In this document: piece by piece, positions 61,784 to 64,000 of the stretch | Layout: every line of letters starts with the position of its first letter | Numbering within the stretch: the stretch's first letter is position 1 | NCBI GenBank assembly: GCA_947000775.1 | Contig: CAMQGK010000341.1 | Span: forward strand, 11,883,001 to 11,947,000 | DNA: 64,000 nt | Direction of reading: 5' to 3' | Origin: Pterois miles | Taxonomy: Eukaryota > Chordata > Actinopteri > Perciformes > Scorpaenidae | Program-made: the position numbers and the translations under genes | The notes under the pieces: generated by a model | Databases searched by the model: none | Seen by the model: the letters and a program-made list of their open reading frames with translations, nothing else | Told to the model about the DNA's origin: nothing

Positions 61784-64000
61784 TGGTTTTAGTCACGGGG
61801 CACACTGTGAAACACAACAGGGTGCTAGGACGACTGTCTCTCAGAGTCCTGGGTAATTCGGCAGGTAAATGGGGCTTTGCACTTGCCTGATGGGGCCAGA
61901 CAGCACAAATAGAGTGATCATTTAGGACTGTGATGCTTCCCAACATCGATTCACTGCACCGAGAGCATTCTGCATGGCTCATTTTCATAAGAGGGAATTA
62001 TAGCATCGCTCATTACATTTGAATGCGTTCATGACAGGTTCAGCATTAAGTGAACTGTCAAAGTCAGACAACACAAACATTTTGCACGGAAAATAAATTA
62101 ATGTGCATTCGCAGCCATCGCATCGCAATTAATCGTTATTAATGTCAAAATATTCTCTCGACCATGAAGTATACAGCCTCACAATAGATATCCGGGACAA
62201 AAATGCCAAAAGTGCATGATATATTTCACCTGCGAAGTGGTGTTTAATTTTCTAACATGTCCAATGTTTCACTTTGTCCTCCAAGTGTTTGCCTGTAAAG
62301 AGAGAGAATAAGTTGCCGGATCGGGGAGGCTTTCGCAATCAAGGTTATTTGACTAAAAGTAGGAGGACAGAGGACATCGCGCCAATGACAGCCTGTATTT
62401 ATCTAGGTGTCAAGAAGCTGCCATAAATTAGTGACGAAATGATGCCGCAATATCTTACTCAGCCAGATGCTCTCCACTTGGCCGAGGGGTCCACAAAACT
62501 TTCCATTCCTTTAATCAAAAAGGGCCACATGGCCACCACGGTGCTGTAGTGTGTGCCGGCATTACTTTGTGTACTGTGTCTAGGAGTAACATTATCATAC
62601 TGTGTTGCAAGTCTTCATCGTGTATTATAAAAATACAGTTTGGTATATTGAGCAATTTTCCAAACACACAATAAAATATGACCAAATTAATGCACCTTCT
62701 CTATAAATAAGACCCTCTATTTTCCCACTAGCCACGAGGCAAGGCACTGGTTGATTCTAGCCAGAGGCAGCTCATTACTGCTACATCTTATGTGCCAAAA
62801 GCCAAATGGCCCCTCAGCCTAAGATGTTAAGATTCTCCAAAAAGCTGCTTGAGAAATCTGCCCGCCTCGGTCTGGCCTCACATGATAATCATGGTGCACT
62901 TGTGCAGTTTTCACACATTACTCAAGACTTTTAATGGGAAATAATGTACAATTGTAATTTTGTACAGACATTGAAATTGTACATGGACCATTTTGTGTAT
63001 TTTAGCTAAATTATGATGCCTTCAAATAGCGTCGTGTTTACTGTTTTCACAAGAAGAGTCCATATGAACCTATTTTTTTGGTACATAAGTGAATATATTG
63101 TAATTTTATTGTTTTTCTTAGTACTTTTATAATATGTCTGAGGAAAATGTTGCTATTTCTCCTCTGTAATTATACCTTTGCATTTCCTGCATTATGTTAC
63201 CCACTTACTAGCATGCTGAATTGTTAGCCTCTGTGGGTTCTAGGCAACGACAGTCACCTTAATATTGCTGCTGATTTTACCACTTGAACGTCCAGCTTGT
63301 TGTGTACACAACATCCAATGTTGTAAAGCAAAGCTTACTAGTTTCATTTGAAGGCACCATATTGGTAGAACTGGTGATCCAACACAGATGCAACTAATTA
63401 AAAAGGTGCATGAGGTAATCAGGAAGACTTCAGTCACCCCACTATAAGATGCAATAAAGACAACTGGAAGCTACTTTCTTTCAAAAAGTTCTTATTGCAG
63501 TCGATGCACATACACATTCAGTATTAACTGCATTGTTGCTACATGAGATAAAAAGTCAAATGATACTAAAATGTTGACAGGTTTTCCCCTACTGCTTAGG
63601 AAGTAATTAATATCAGATTTAATCACACTTATTTTAGCACTTACACGTAAGTCTGAAATGTTCTGAAACTTTAATTATCCTATCAAAACTAAACATGTCA
63701 GTGTGCTTAATGTATTCCAGTGCCTGCAAGTTATGCCAACATAGCACCACAGTTAGTCTTATGTTTTACAAAATTACCATTAATTATACAGTAGTTTCCT
63801 CATTAAGGCAATCAGAGTAATTTGTGACAGGAACAGGGGCTGTGTTTTGGCTCTTACTGAATTATTATTGGACTGAATTATGTATTATTTCCAAATATAA
63901 TATCACAGCCTTTAAGATTTCTTTTTGTGTAAGATTATCCTATCTTACAGGCATCCTGTTATTTCAGCACACGTGAAAATAAACTTACTTTGTCTGCATG
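18298..64000 (-). CDS. adgrb3: adgrb3 (BAI3), adhesion G-protein-coupled receptor B3, C-terminal half (partial)
   Basis: Nineteen GT-AG exons join in frame to give 830 codons and a TAG stop. Counting from the first full in-window codon (A of [10 protein letters not shown]): GAIN domain part 1-122, GPS 123-160, TM1 174-198, TM2 207-227, TM3 236-256, TM4 280-298, conserved ECL2 Cys-Trp 309-310, TM5 317-342, an extra loop-3 exon 360-391, TM6 398-416, TM7 423-446, cytoplasmic tail 447-830 ending QTEV, a class I PDZ ligand. The tail motifs ([18 protein letters not shown], YLCTDD, SDYIVMPR-like, [18 protein letters not shown]) match BAI3 and not BAI1 or BAI2 as I remember them. The receptor sits at excitatory synapses, where mammalian BAI3 binds C1q-like proteins and signals through the ELMO/DOCK Rac pathway. 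CUB and thrombospondin repeats lie beyond 64000. Confidence 0.95.
18487..19767 (-). other. adgrb3: adgrb3 intron
   Basis: A GT-AG intron in phase 0, donor ATG|GTGAGT. Short A runs lie near 18895 and 19040. No other feature was seen. Confidence 0.7.
19768..19872 (-). CDS. adgrb3: adgrb3 tail exon, MHTRKRH segment
   Basis: Thirty-five codons, both ends in phase 0: acceptor CATTGCAG, donor ATG|GTGAGT. It reads [17 protein letters not shown], then [18 protein letters not shown]. This basic, probably helical motif is the most conserved part of the BAI tail. In mammalian BAI1 the corresponding RKR region is where ELMO binds. Confidence 0.95.
19873..20767 (-). other. adgrb3: adgrb3 intron
   Basis: A phase 0 intron with a G10 run near 20381. 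A short phrase near 20034-20060 (CCAAAATAAAGGAAACACC) resembles the end of a common fish DNA transposon, but it is too short to assign. Confidence 0.6.
20768..20803 (-). CDS. adgrb3: adgrb3 36-nt microexon ([12 protein letters not shown])
   Basis: Exactly twelve codons, [12 protein letters not shown], flanked by TATTTTCAG and GAG|GTACGT, both ends in phase 0. The peptide matches the BAI3 tail between SMSSLE and KVMH, so it is real despite its size. Because it is a multiple of three, it could be skipped without shifting frame. That would remove a basic patch and a possible RRKS phosphorylation site. Confidence 0.95.
20934..21613 (-). CDS. adgrb3: adgrb3 large cytoplasmic-tail exon
   Basis: 680 bp: two bases completing an Ala codon, then 226 codons from [20 protein letters not shown] to [13 protein letters not shown]. 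Acceptor CCCCGCAG, donor GAG|GTACAT. The order of tail motifs follows BAI3: [46 protein letters not shown]. Between YLCTDD and the KMN motif this fish has extra Gly/His/Ala-rich sequence ([12 protein letters not shown] and an AAAVSGSGN stretch) compared with the human protein as I recall it. The matching DNA (about 21230-21370) is very GC- and CpG-rich. Confidence 0.96.
21614..23007 (-). other. adgrb3: adgrb3 intron
   Basis: A phase 1 intron. The sequence is unremarkable apart from T-rich runs near 22910-22960. No exon-like or repeat segment was recognised. Confidence 0.6.
23008..23047 (-). CDS. adgrb3: adgrb3 40-nt exon ([13 protein letters not shown])
   Basis: Thirteen codons plus one base, [13 protein letters not shown], between CTCCCACAG and a G|GTACAG donor. 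The peptide is nearly invariant in the BAI family, directly after TM7 and the NGHAQIM segment. Its length is not a multiple of three, so skipping would break the frame. Confidence 0.95.
23048..23866 (-). other. adgrb3: adgrb3 intron
   Basis: A phase 0 intron. No recognisable repeat or RNA. Confidence 0.6.
23867..23962 (-). CDS. adgrb3: adgrb3 juxtamembrane tail exon ([12 protein letters not shown])
   Basis: Thirty-two codons in phase 0: [18 protein letters not shown], then [14 protein letters not shown]. Acceptor TGTCTTTAG, donor ATG|GTAGGC. It follows RRE at the end of TM7 and carries a Cys-rich juxtamembrane stretch. It is a multiple of three and could be spliced as a cassette. Confidence 0.95.
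24274..24445 (-). CDS. adgrb3: adgrb3 exon for TM6 and TM7
   Basis: One base completing Met, then 57 codons: [18 protein letters not shown] to MVHCILRRE. Acceptor CTTCTCTCAG, donor GAG|GTAGGT. It contains the family B2 TM6 motif LPLLALTW and TM7 [13 protein letters not shown], both near-identical to mammalian BAI receptors. Confidence 0.96.
24446..24791 (-). other. adgrb3: adgrb3 intron
   Basis: A 346-bp intron in phase 2. No internal feature. Confidence 0.7.
24792..24890 (-). CDS. adgrb3: adgrb3 intracellular loop 3 exon ([16 protein letters not shown])
   Basis: 99 bp, codes for [18 protein letters not shown], then [14 protein letters not shown]. Acceptor TGTCCCACAG, donor AAT|GTAAGT. The insert lies between KLKHRAG (after TM5) and ASLWSS (before TM6). 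I recall it in BAI3 but not in the usual BAI1 or BAI2 forms. It is a multiple of three with the same phase (2) at both ends, so skipping keeps the frame. It is rich in Ser and Thr and has a CxxC pair. Confidence 0.94.
24891..25234 (-). other. adgrb3: adgrb3 intron
   Basis: A 344-bp intron in phase 2. No internal feature. Confidence 0.7.
25235..25320 (-). CDS. adgrb3: adgrb3 exon for the end of TM5 ([14 protein letters not shown])
   Basis: Twenty-eight codons plus two bases, [18 protein letters not shown], then [10 protein letters not shown]. Acceptor CTATCAACAG, donor GG|GTATGA. It encodes the cytoplasmic end of TM5 and the start of loop 3. Confidence 0.95.
25321..26589 (-). other. adgrb3: adgrb3 intron
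   Basis: A phase 0 intron with an A-rich run near 25998. No gene or recognised transposon. Confidence 0.6.
26590..26656 (-). CDS. adgrb3: adgrb3 exon for ECL2 and TM5
   Basis: One base completing Tyr, then 22 codons, [20 protein letters not shown], then VL. Acceptor CTCCCCTGCAG, donor CTG|GTACGT. It carries the second-loop Cys-Trp pair, which in this receptor class forms the disulfide to the top of TM3 (Cys237). Confidence 0.95.
26657..27057 (-). other. adgrb3: adgrb3 intron
   Basis: A 401-bp intron in phase 2. No internal feature. Confidence 0.7.
27058..27127 (-). CDS. adgrb3: adgrb3 exon for TM4
   Basis: 70 bp: [20 protein letters not shown], then PL. Acceptor TTTTTTAAG, donor TA|GTGAGT. 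It is identical in layout to mammalian BAI3. The GYGT part leads into ECL2. Confidence 0.95.
27128..28833 (-). other. adgrb3: adgrb3 intron
   Basis: A phase 1 intron. A GC- and CpG-richer patch lies at about 28530-28640 and is unexplained. It has no open frame with good splice sites. Confidence 0.55.
28834..28984 (-). CDS. adgrb3: adgrb3 exon for TM3 and loop 2
   Basis: Fifty codons plus one base, from [20 protein letters not shown] through [20 protein letters not shown] to [10 protein letters not shown]. Acceptor GTTATTAG, donor G|GTAAGT. It contains the conserved TM3 Cys and the [11 protein letters not shown] motif at the cytoplasmic end of TM3. Confidence 0.96.
29091..29750 (+). mobile_element. 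MITE family 2, copy A (GACTGTCAAAGTTAACGC type)
   Basis: It starts near GGACTGTCAAAGTTAACGCA and ends ATCGATTGACAGCACTA. The ends are imperfect inverted repeats (xGxxCTGTCAA...TTGACAGxxCTA). The inside phrases GACCTCAAGATGTGTGAATG and ACAGACATGCCCACTTTATG recur, inverted, at 40180-40560. This is a repeat I recognise as common in teleost genomes. Confidence 0.7.
30694..30897. mobile_element. Short MITE (CTTTAAAGAGGACCTATTAT type)
   Basis: The left end TTTAAAGAGGACCTATTATG is mirrored on the right by the inverted GCACAATAGCTTCCCTTTAA. The first phrase is a very common teleost repeat start. This copy of about 200 bp is internally shortened. Confidence 0.65.
31382..31428. repeat. C12 run and (CA)n microsatellite
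   Basis: Twelve C followed by about 18 CA units. Likely polymorphic. Confidence 0.95.
34620..35150. repeat. Two-copy tandem duplication of about 285-307 bp
   Basis: GCGGACAGTAAAACCAAAAC at 34638 returns as GCGGGCAGTAAAACCAAAAC at 34923. GTGCAGCTTTAATGCTGAGT at 34761 returns as GTGCAGCTTTAATGTTGAGT at 35068. The order of blocks is the same, with an insertion of about 20 bp between the markers. Confidence 0.85.
37144..37246 (-). CDS. adgrb3: adgrb3 exon for TM2
   Basis: One base completing Arg, then 34 codons: [20 protein letters not shown] to [12 protein letters not shown]. Acceptor TTCTTCTGCAG, donor GTG|GTAAGT. It encodes loop 1 (RSERS) and TM2. The family keeps QTQT-N at the outer end. 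Confidence 0.95.
37371..37474 (-). CDS. adgrb3: adgrb3 exon for TM1
   Basis: Thirty-four codons plus two bases: [20 protein letters not shown] to [12 protein letters not shown]. Acceptor TCCTCCACAG, donor AG|GTAACT. It directly follows the GPS exon and encodes the linker and TM1. The Met in TMEYSG would be the first in-frame Met for a transcript starting just upstream. Confidence 0.95.
37475..38538 (-). other. adgrb3: adgrb3 intron with (CA)n
   Basis: A 1.06-kb phase 0 intron containing an interrupted (CA)n at 38410-38472. Nothing else was recognised. Confidence 0.65.
38410..38472. repeat. (CA)n microsatellite
   Basis: An interrupted CA repeat with CCCTC and CTC breaks. Confidence 0.95.
38539..38665 (-). 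CDS. adgrb3: adgrb3 GPS exon (autoproteolysis motif region)
   Basis: One base completing Met, then 42 codons: [42 protein letters not shown]. Acceptor TTGTTGCAG, donor ATA|GTAAGT. It holds the second half of the GPS with its Trp residues and the CxC pair (147 and 149 in my numbering). At the cleavage triad, where cleaving receptors have His-Leu-Thr/Ser, this sequence has Arg151-Val152-Ser153, so self-cleavage is unlikely. The tethered-agonist stretch STFAILA is intact. Confidence 0.96.
38700..39560. promoter_or_regulatory. CpG-rich island next to the GPS exon, possible internal promoter
   Basis: CpG pairs are dense here (for example ten or so between 38825 and 38950, and clusters at 39280-39470), whereas most intronic DNA around it is CpG-poor. 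It lies immediately upstream, on the minus strand, of the exon encoding the GPS half. A donor-like CAG|GTAAAT sits at about 39052 on the minus strand. On the plus strand a TATATAAAAAGGCG box is at about 38812-38826. Promoter function and direction are inferred only. Confidence 0.35.
39979..40051. repeat. (TAA)n followed by (TTA)n
   Basis: About 17 TAA units switch to about 7 TTA units at 40031, making a self-complementary trinucleotide repeat. Confidence 0.95.
40130..40560 (-). mobile_element. MITE family 2, copy B (inverted)
   Basis: The phrases CATTCACACATCTTGAGGTC, AAGTGGGCATGTCTGTAAAG and TGACAAATATTGCTCAGAAA are reverse complements of parts of the element at 29091-29750. The copy is truncated relative to copy A and its outer ends are not clear. 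Confidence 0.7.
43575..44070. repeat. Common teleost repeat (CAGCAGGGGGCGACTCC ... TATACAGTCTATGG)
   Basis: It begins near AGTGAAGTCAATCTTTCTAC with CAGCAGGGGGCGACTCC and ends GTCCACTTCTTATATACAGT-CTATGG. Both phrases are familiar from many teleost genomes as the ends of one interspersed repeat. An expected CTATGAG phrase is also inside. Confidence 0.6.
44270..44500. repeat. Common teleost repeat (GGGACAGTGTGTAGGATTTAG)
   Basis: It opens with AAAGGGACAGTGTGTAGGAT and TTAGTGACATCTAAAGGTG, then GGTTGCAGATTG. This is a recognisable start of an abundant teleost element. The right end is unclear. Confidence 0.55.
44821..44906 (+). repeat. 3' tail of a teleost retroposon
   Basis: The phrases TTTTGCCAGGCCGCCACTGT, AGAATTTGTTCTAAATTGAC and CTTGCCAGTTTAAATAAAGG-TTAAATAAAA match a very widespread fish retroposon 3' end. 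The upstream part is diverged. Confidence 0.6.
49965..50515. repeat. Dispersed repeat family 3, copy A
   Basis: CTTTCAGCATATTGTAATTC, then TCTGCACCTC, GGCCAATCACAGGTCATTTC, and an end TCTACACACTGCAGCTTTAA. The first three blocks recur in the same order at 58913-59340. The end phrase is a familiar teleost repeat terminus. Confidence 0.7.
51461..51485. repeat. A25 homopolymer run
   Basis: Twenty-five A followed by TTAAAATTAAAATGC. It could be the poly(A) end of a retroposon on the plus strand, but no body was recognised. Confidence 0.9.
51945..52454. mobile_element. 510-bp MITE (TAGGGCTGCACAATTTTG type)
   Basis: The left end TAGGGCTGCACAATTTTGAA is mirrored at the right by ATTAATTGTGCAGCCCTA. 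The interior has repeated ATTGCAATATC and ACAAATACTGACTTTA units. I recognise this end as a very common fish DNA-transposon derivative. No clear target duplication is visible. Confidence 0.75.
53613..54032 (-). mobile_element. MITE family 1, copy C (inverted)
   Basis: The ends CTTCAAATGGGGTCATGTTT-ACTGTGTTTACGAG (53621 on) and CTCGTAAACACGGTAAACAC-GACCCCATTTGAAGGCACCA (to about 54031) are mutual inverted repeats of more than 35 bp. The block ATGGGCTCCACCATTTCTCA is the reverse complement of the same block in copy A at 10035-10443. Confidence 0.8.
54243..54284. repeat. (TAGA)n microsatellite
   Basis: Ten or so perfect TAGA units. Confidence 0.97.
55197..55240 (-). CDS. adgrb3: adgrb3 44-nt exon, start of the GPS
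   Basis: Fourteen codons plus two bases: [14 protein letters not shown]. Acceptor GGCCTTCCAG, donor AT|GTAAGT. It encodes the NPYC-LWD opening of the GPS with its first conserved Cys and Trp. A 16.5-kb intron then separates it from the rest of the GPS. Confidence 0.95.
55296..55336. repeat. (ATC)n microsatellite
   Basis: About 13 ATC units with one ACC, only some 55 bp from the adgrb3 exon at 55197-55240. Confidence 0.95.
55779..55975 (+). mobile_element. Retrotransposed fragment with poly(A) tail nested in the hAT-like MITE
   Basis: A 197-bp insert lies between the direct repeats AAGTATGTTACTT (55766-55778) and AAGTATGTCACTT (55976-55988). It ends CAATAAAAGTATTT followed by about 14 A. AATAAA about ten bases before a poly(A) tail, with a 13-bp flanking duplication, is the signature of LINE-mediated retrotransposition. 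The source transcript is not recognised. Confidence 0.7.
56407..56594. mobile_element. Small repeat with 23-bp perfect inverted repeats nested in the hAT-like MITE
   Basis: 56441-56463 (TCTGACAACAATTGAATCGA-AGG) and 56572-56594 are perfect inverted copies. ACTTAAGTAAGA occurs on both sides (56394-56405 and 56595-56606), which marks an insertion with a target duplication of about 12 bp. The inside has a perfect 11-bp stem (56464-56474 with 56478-56488) and the familiar fish repeat phrase GATGAAGCCACTTGGATAAG. Confidence 0.75.
56733..56835 (-). CDS. adgrb3: adgrb3 GAIN-domain exon ([14 protein letters not shown])
   Basis: One base completing Lys, then 34 codons: [34 protein letters not shown]. 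Acceptor TTGACTCAG, donor AAC|GTAAGC. These are the GAIN subdomain B strands before the GPS. NHT is a possible N-glycosylation site. It is close to human BAI3 in this stretch. Confidence 0.95.
56957..57491. repeat. Diverged direct duplication with a 462-bp offset
   Basis: TAAATATGCAAATGAG at 57007-57022 recurs at 57469-57484. The surrounding ATTATTTTCTGTATTACAAG and TTTTCT-AAAT blocks recur in the same order. Each copy has an ATGCAAAT octamer. Confidence 0.65.
58530..58760. other. Unexplained GC-rich intronic patch
   Basis: A 230-bp GC- and CpG-enriched stretch in AT-rich intron, open for about 110 codons on the plus strand (58529-58861) in a frame antisense to adgrb3. I see no family, no convincing splice sites and no repeat terminus. 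It could be a regulatory element or a chance island. Confidence 0.25.
58913..59340. repeat. Dispersed repeat family 3, copy B
   Basis: CTTTCAGCATATTGTAATTC, TTTCTGCACCTCTTC, GTCCAATCACAGGTCATTTC and a later AACATGGCTGCCAGGTCAAA match the blocks at 49965-50515 in order, with one rearranged or inserted segment. Confidence 0.7.
59555..59630 (-). CDS. adgrb3: adgrb3 GAIN-domain exon ([15 protein letters not shown])
   Basis: Two bases completing Asp, 24 codons, [24 protein letters not shown], then two bases. Acceptor CCTTTTTAG, donor AA|GTAAGG. It matches the BAI3 strand xSSVFVLGAVLYKNL. Confidence 0.95.
59631..60558 (-). other. adgrb3: adgrb3 intron
   Basis: A 928-bp intron in phase 1. No repeat or exon was recognised. 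Confidence 0.65.
60559..60705 (-). CDS. adgrb3: adgrb3 GAIN-domain exon ([20 protein letters not shown])
   Basis: Two bases of a split xTG codon, then 48 codons: [48 protein letters not shown], then one base. Acceptor AATTCTGCAG, donor [30 protein letters not shown] is a BAI3 signature in the GAIN domain. This is the most upstream exon I can place firmly. Confidence 0.95.
60990..61062. repeat. Common teleost repeat (CAGTTAGCTTAGCTTAGC)
   Basis: GAAGCTTGGCACCAGTTAGC followed by repeated TTAGC and AAAGACTGGAAA is the core of an abundant teleost interspersed repeat. Only this core is clear. Confidence 0.6.
61735..61781. repeat. (TG)n microsatellite
   Basis: About 23 uninterrupted TG units. Confidence 0.97.
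63014..63360 (+). mobile_element. MITE family 1, copy B
   Basis: The ends TGATGCCTTCAAATAGCGTC-GTGTTTAC and CATTTGAAGGCACCA are inverted. The interior ATACCTTTGCATTTCCTGC, ATTATGTTACCCACTTACTA matches copy A (10035-10443) in the same direction. Confidence 0.8.
63989..64000 (-). CDS. adgrb3: Possible edge of the next upstream adgrb3 exon
   Basis: On the minus strand, CATGCAGACAAA is followed by GTAAGTTT, a strong donor. Ending in A it would complete an ATG (Met) with the TG that starts the 60705 exon. Only 12 bases are visible, so a chance donor cannot be excluded. Confidence 0.25.

Larger units (their letters stand above)
60706..63988 (-). other. adgrb3: adgrb3 intron
   Basis: It contains a TTAGCTTAGC-type repeat near 60990-61062, (TG)n at 61735-61781 and MITE family 1 copy B at 63014-63360. 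Patches at 62370-62530 and 62750-62890 are moderately GC-rich but carry no exon that fits the required phase. Confidence 0.5.

Noticed and set aside
62460..62530. Minus-strand exon-like stretch before a GTAAGA
   Set aside because: The peptide does not resemble the GAIN domain and the acceptor is weak.

Overview
This window is vertebrate nuclear DNA, almost certainly from a spiny-rayed (percomorph-like) teleost. Coding sequence is sparse and broken into GT-AG exons. Introns are AT-rich and full of microsatellites, and repeat families that I recognise as typical of teleosts are present: a tRNA-derived SINE, hAT-like MITEs, and the TTAGCTTAGC-type repeat. There are no bacterial-style operons, ribosome binding sites or CRISPR arrays. 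Nearly all long open frames are chance frames in introns.

Two genes converge. On the plus strand, 6752-7399 holds the last two coding exons of lmbrd1 (lysosomal cobalamin transport-escort protein LMBD1), followed by its 3' UTR. On the minus strand, from the right edge of the window down to 18298, lies the 3' half of adgrb3 (BAI3, an adhesion GPCR of brain synapses). I could place 19 exons by joining splice sites in frame. They give 830 contiguous codons: the end of the GAIN domain, the GPS, seven transmembrane helices, an intracellular loop-3 exon and a long cytoplasmic tail ending in the PDZ ligand QTEV. A twentieth exon may be cut by the window edge. The N-terminal CUB and thrombospondin repeats must lie beyond 64000. 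The same convergent pair occurs in mammals (ADGRB3 and LMBRD1), which supports both names.

Layout: 1-148, a 27-bp minisatellite; 149-6751, lmbrd1 intron; 6752-about 8.7 kb, end of lmbrd1; 8.8-17.4 kb, repeat-rich intergenic DNA with nested transposons, a 3-unit satellite-like array, a long-TIR element and one unexplained exon-like open frame; 17.46-18.3 kb, probable adgrb3 3' UTR; 18.3-28.98 kb, the dense block of tail and TM3-TM7 exons; 28.98-37.14 kb, a large intron; 37.14-38.67 kb, GPS, TM1 and TM2 exons; 38.7-39.56 kb, a CpG-rich island directly upstream of the GPS exon; 38.67-55.2 kb, a 16.5-kb intron; 55.2-60.7 kb, GAIN exons with a nested hAT element between them; 60.7-64 kb, intron.

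I see no wholly new biological system. The points most worth checking are the non-consensus GPS site (R-V-S in place of H-L-T/S), the CpG island that could be an internal promoter for a truncated receptor, inverted MITE copies that flank three exons, and several transposons with visible target-site duplications, one of them carrying a telomere-repeat palindrome. Family names rest on my memory of the protein families and repeats, because no database search was possible.
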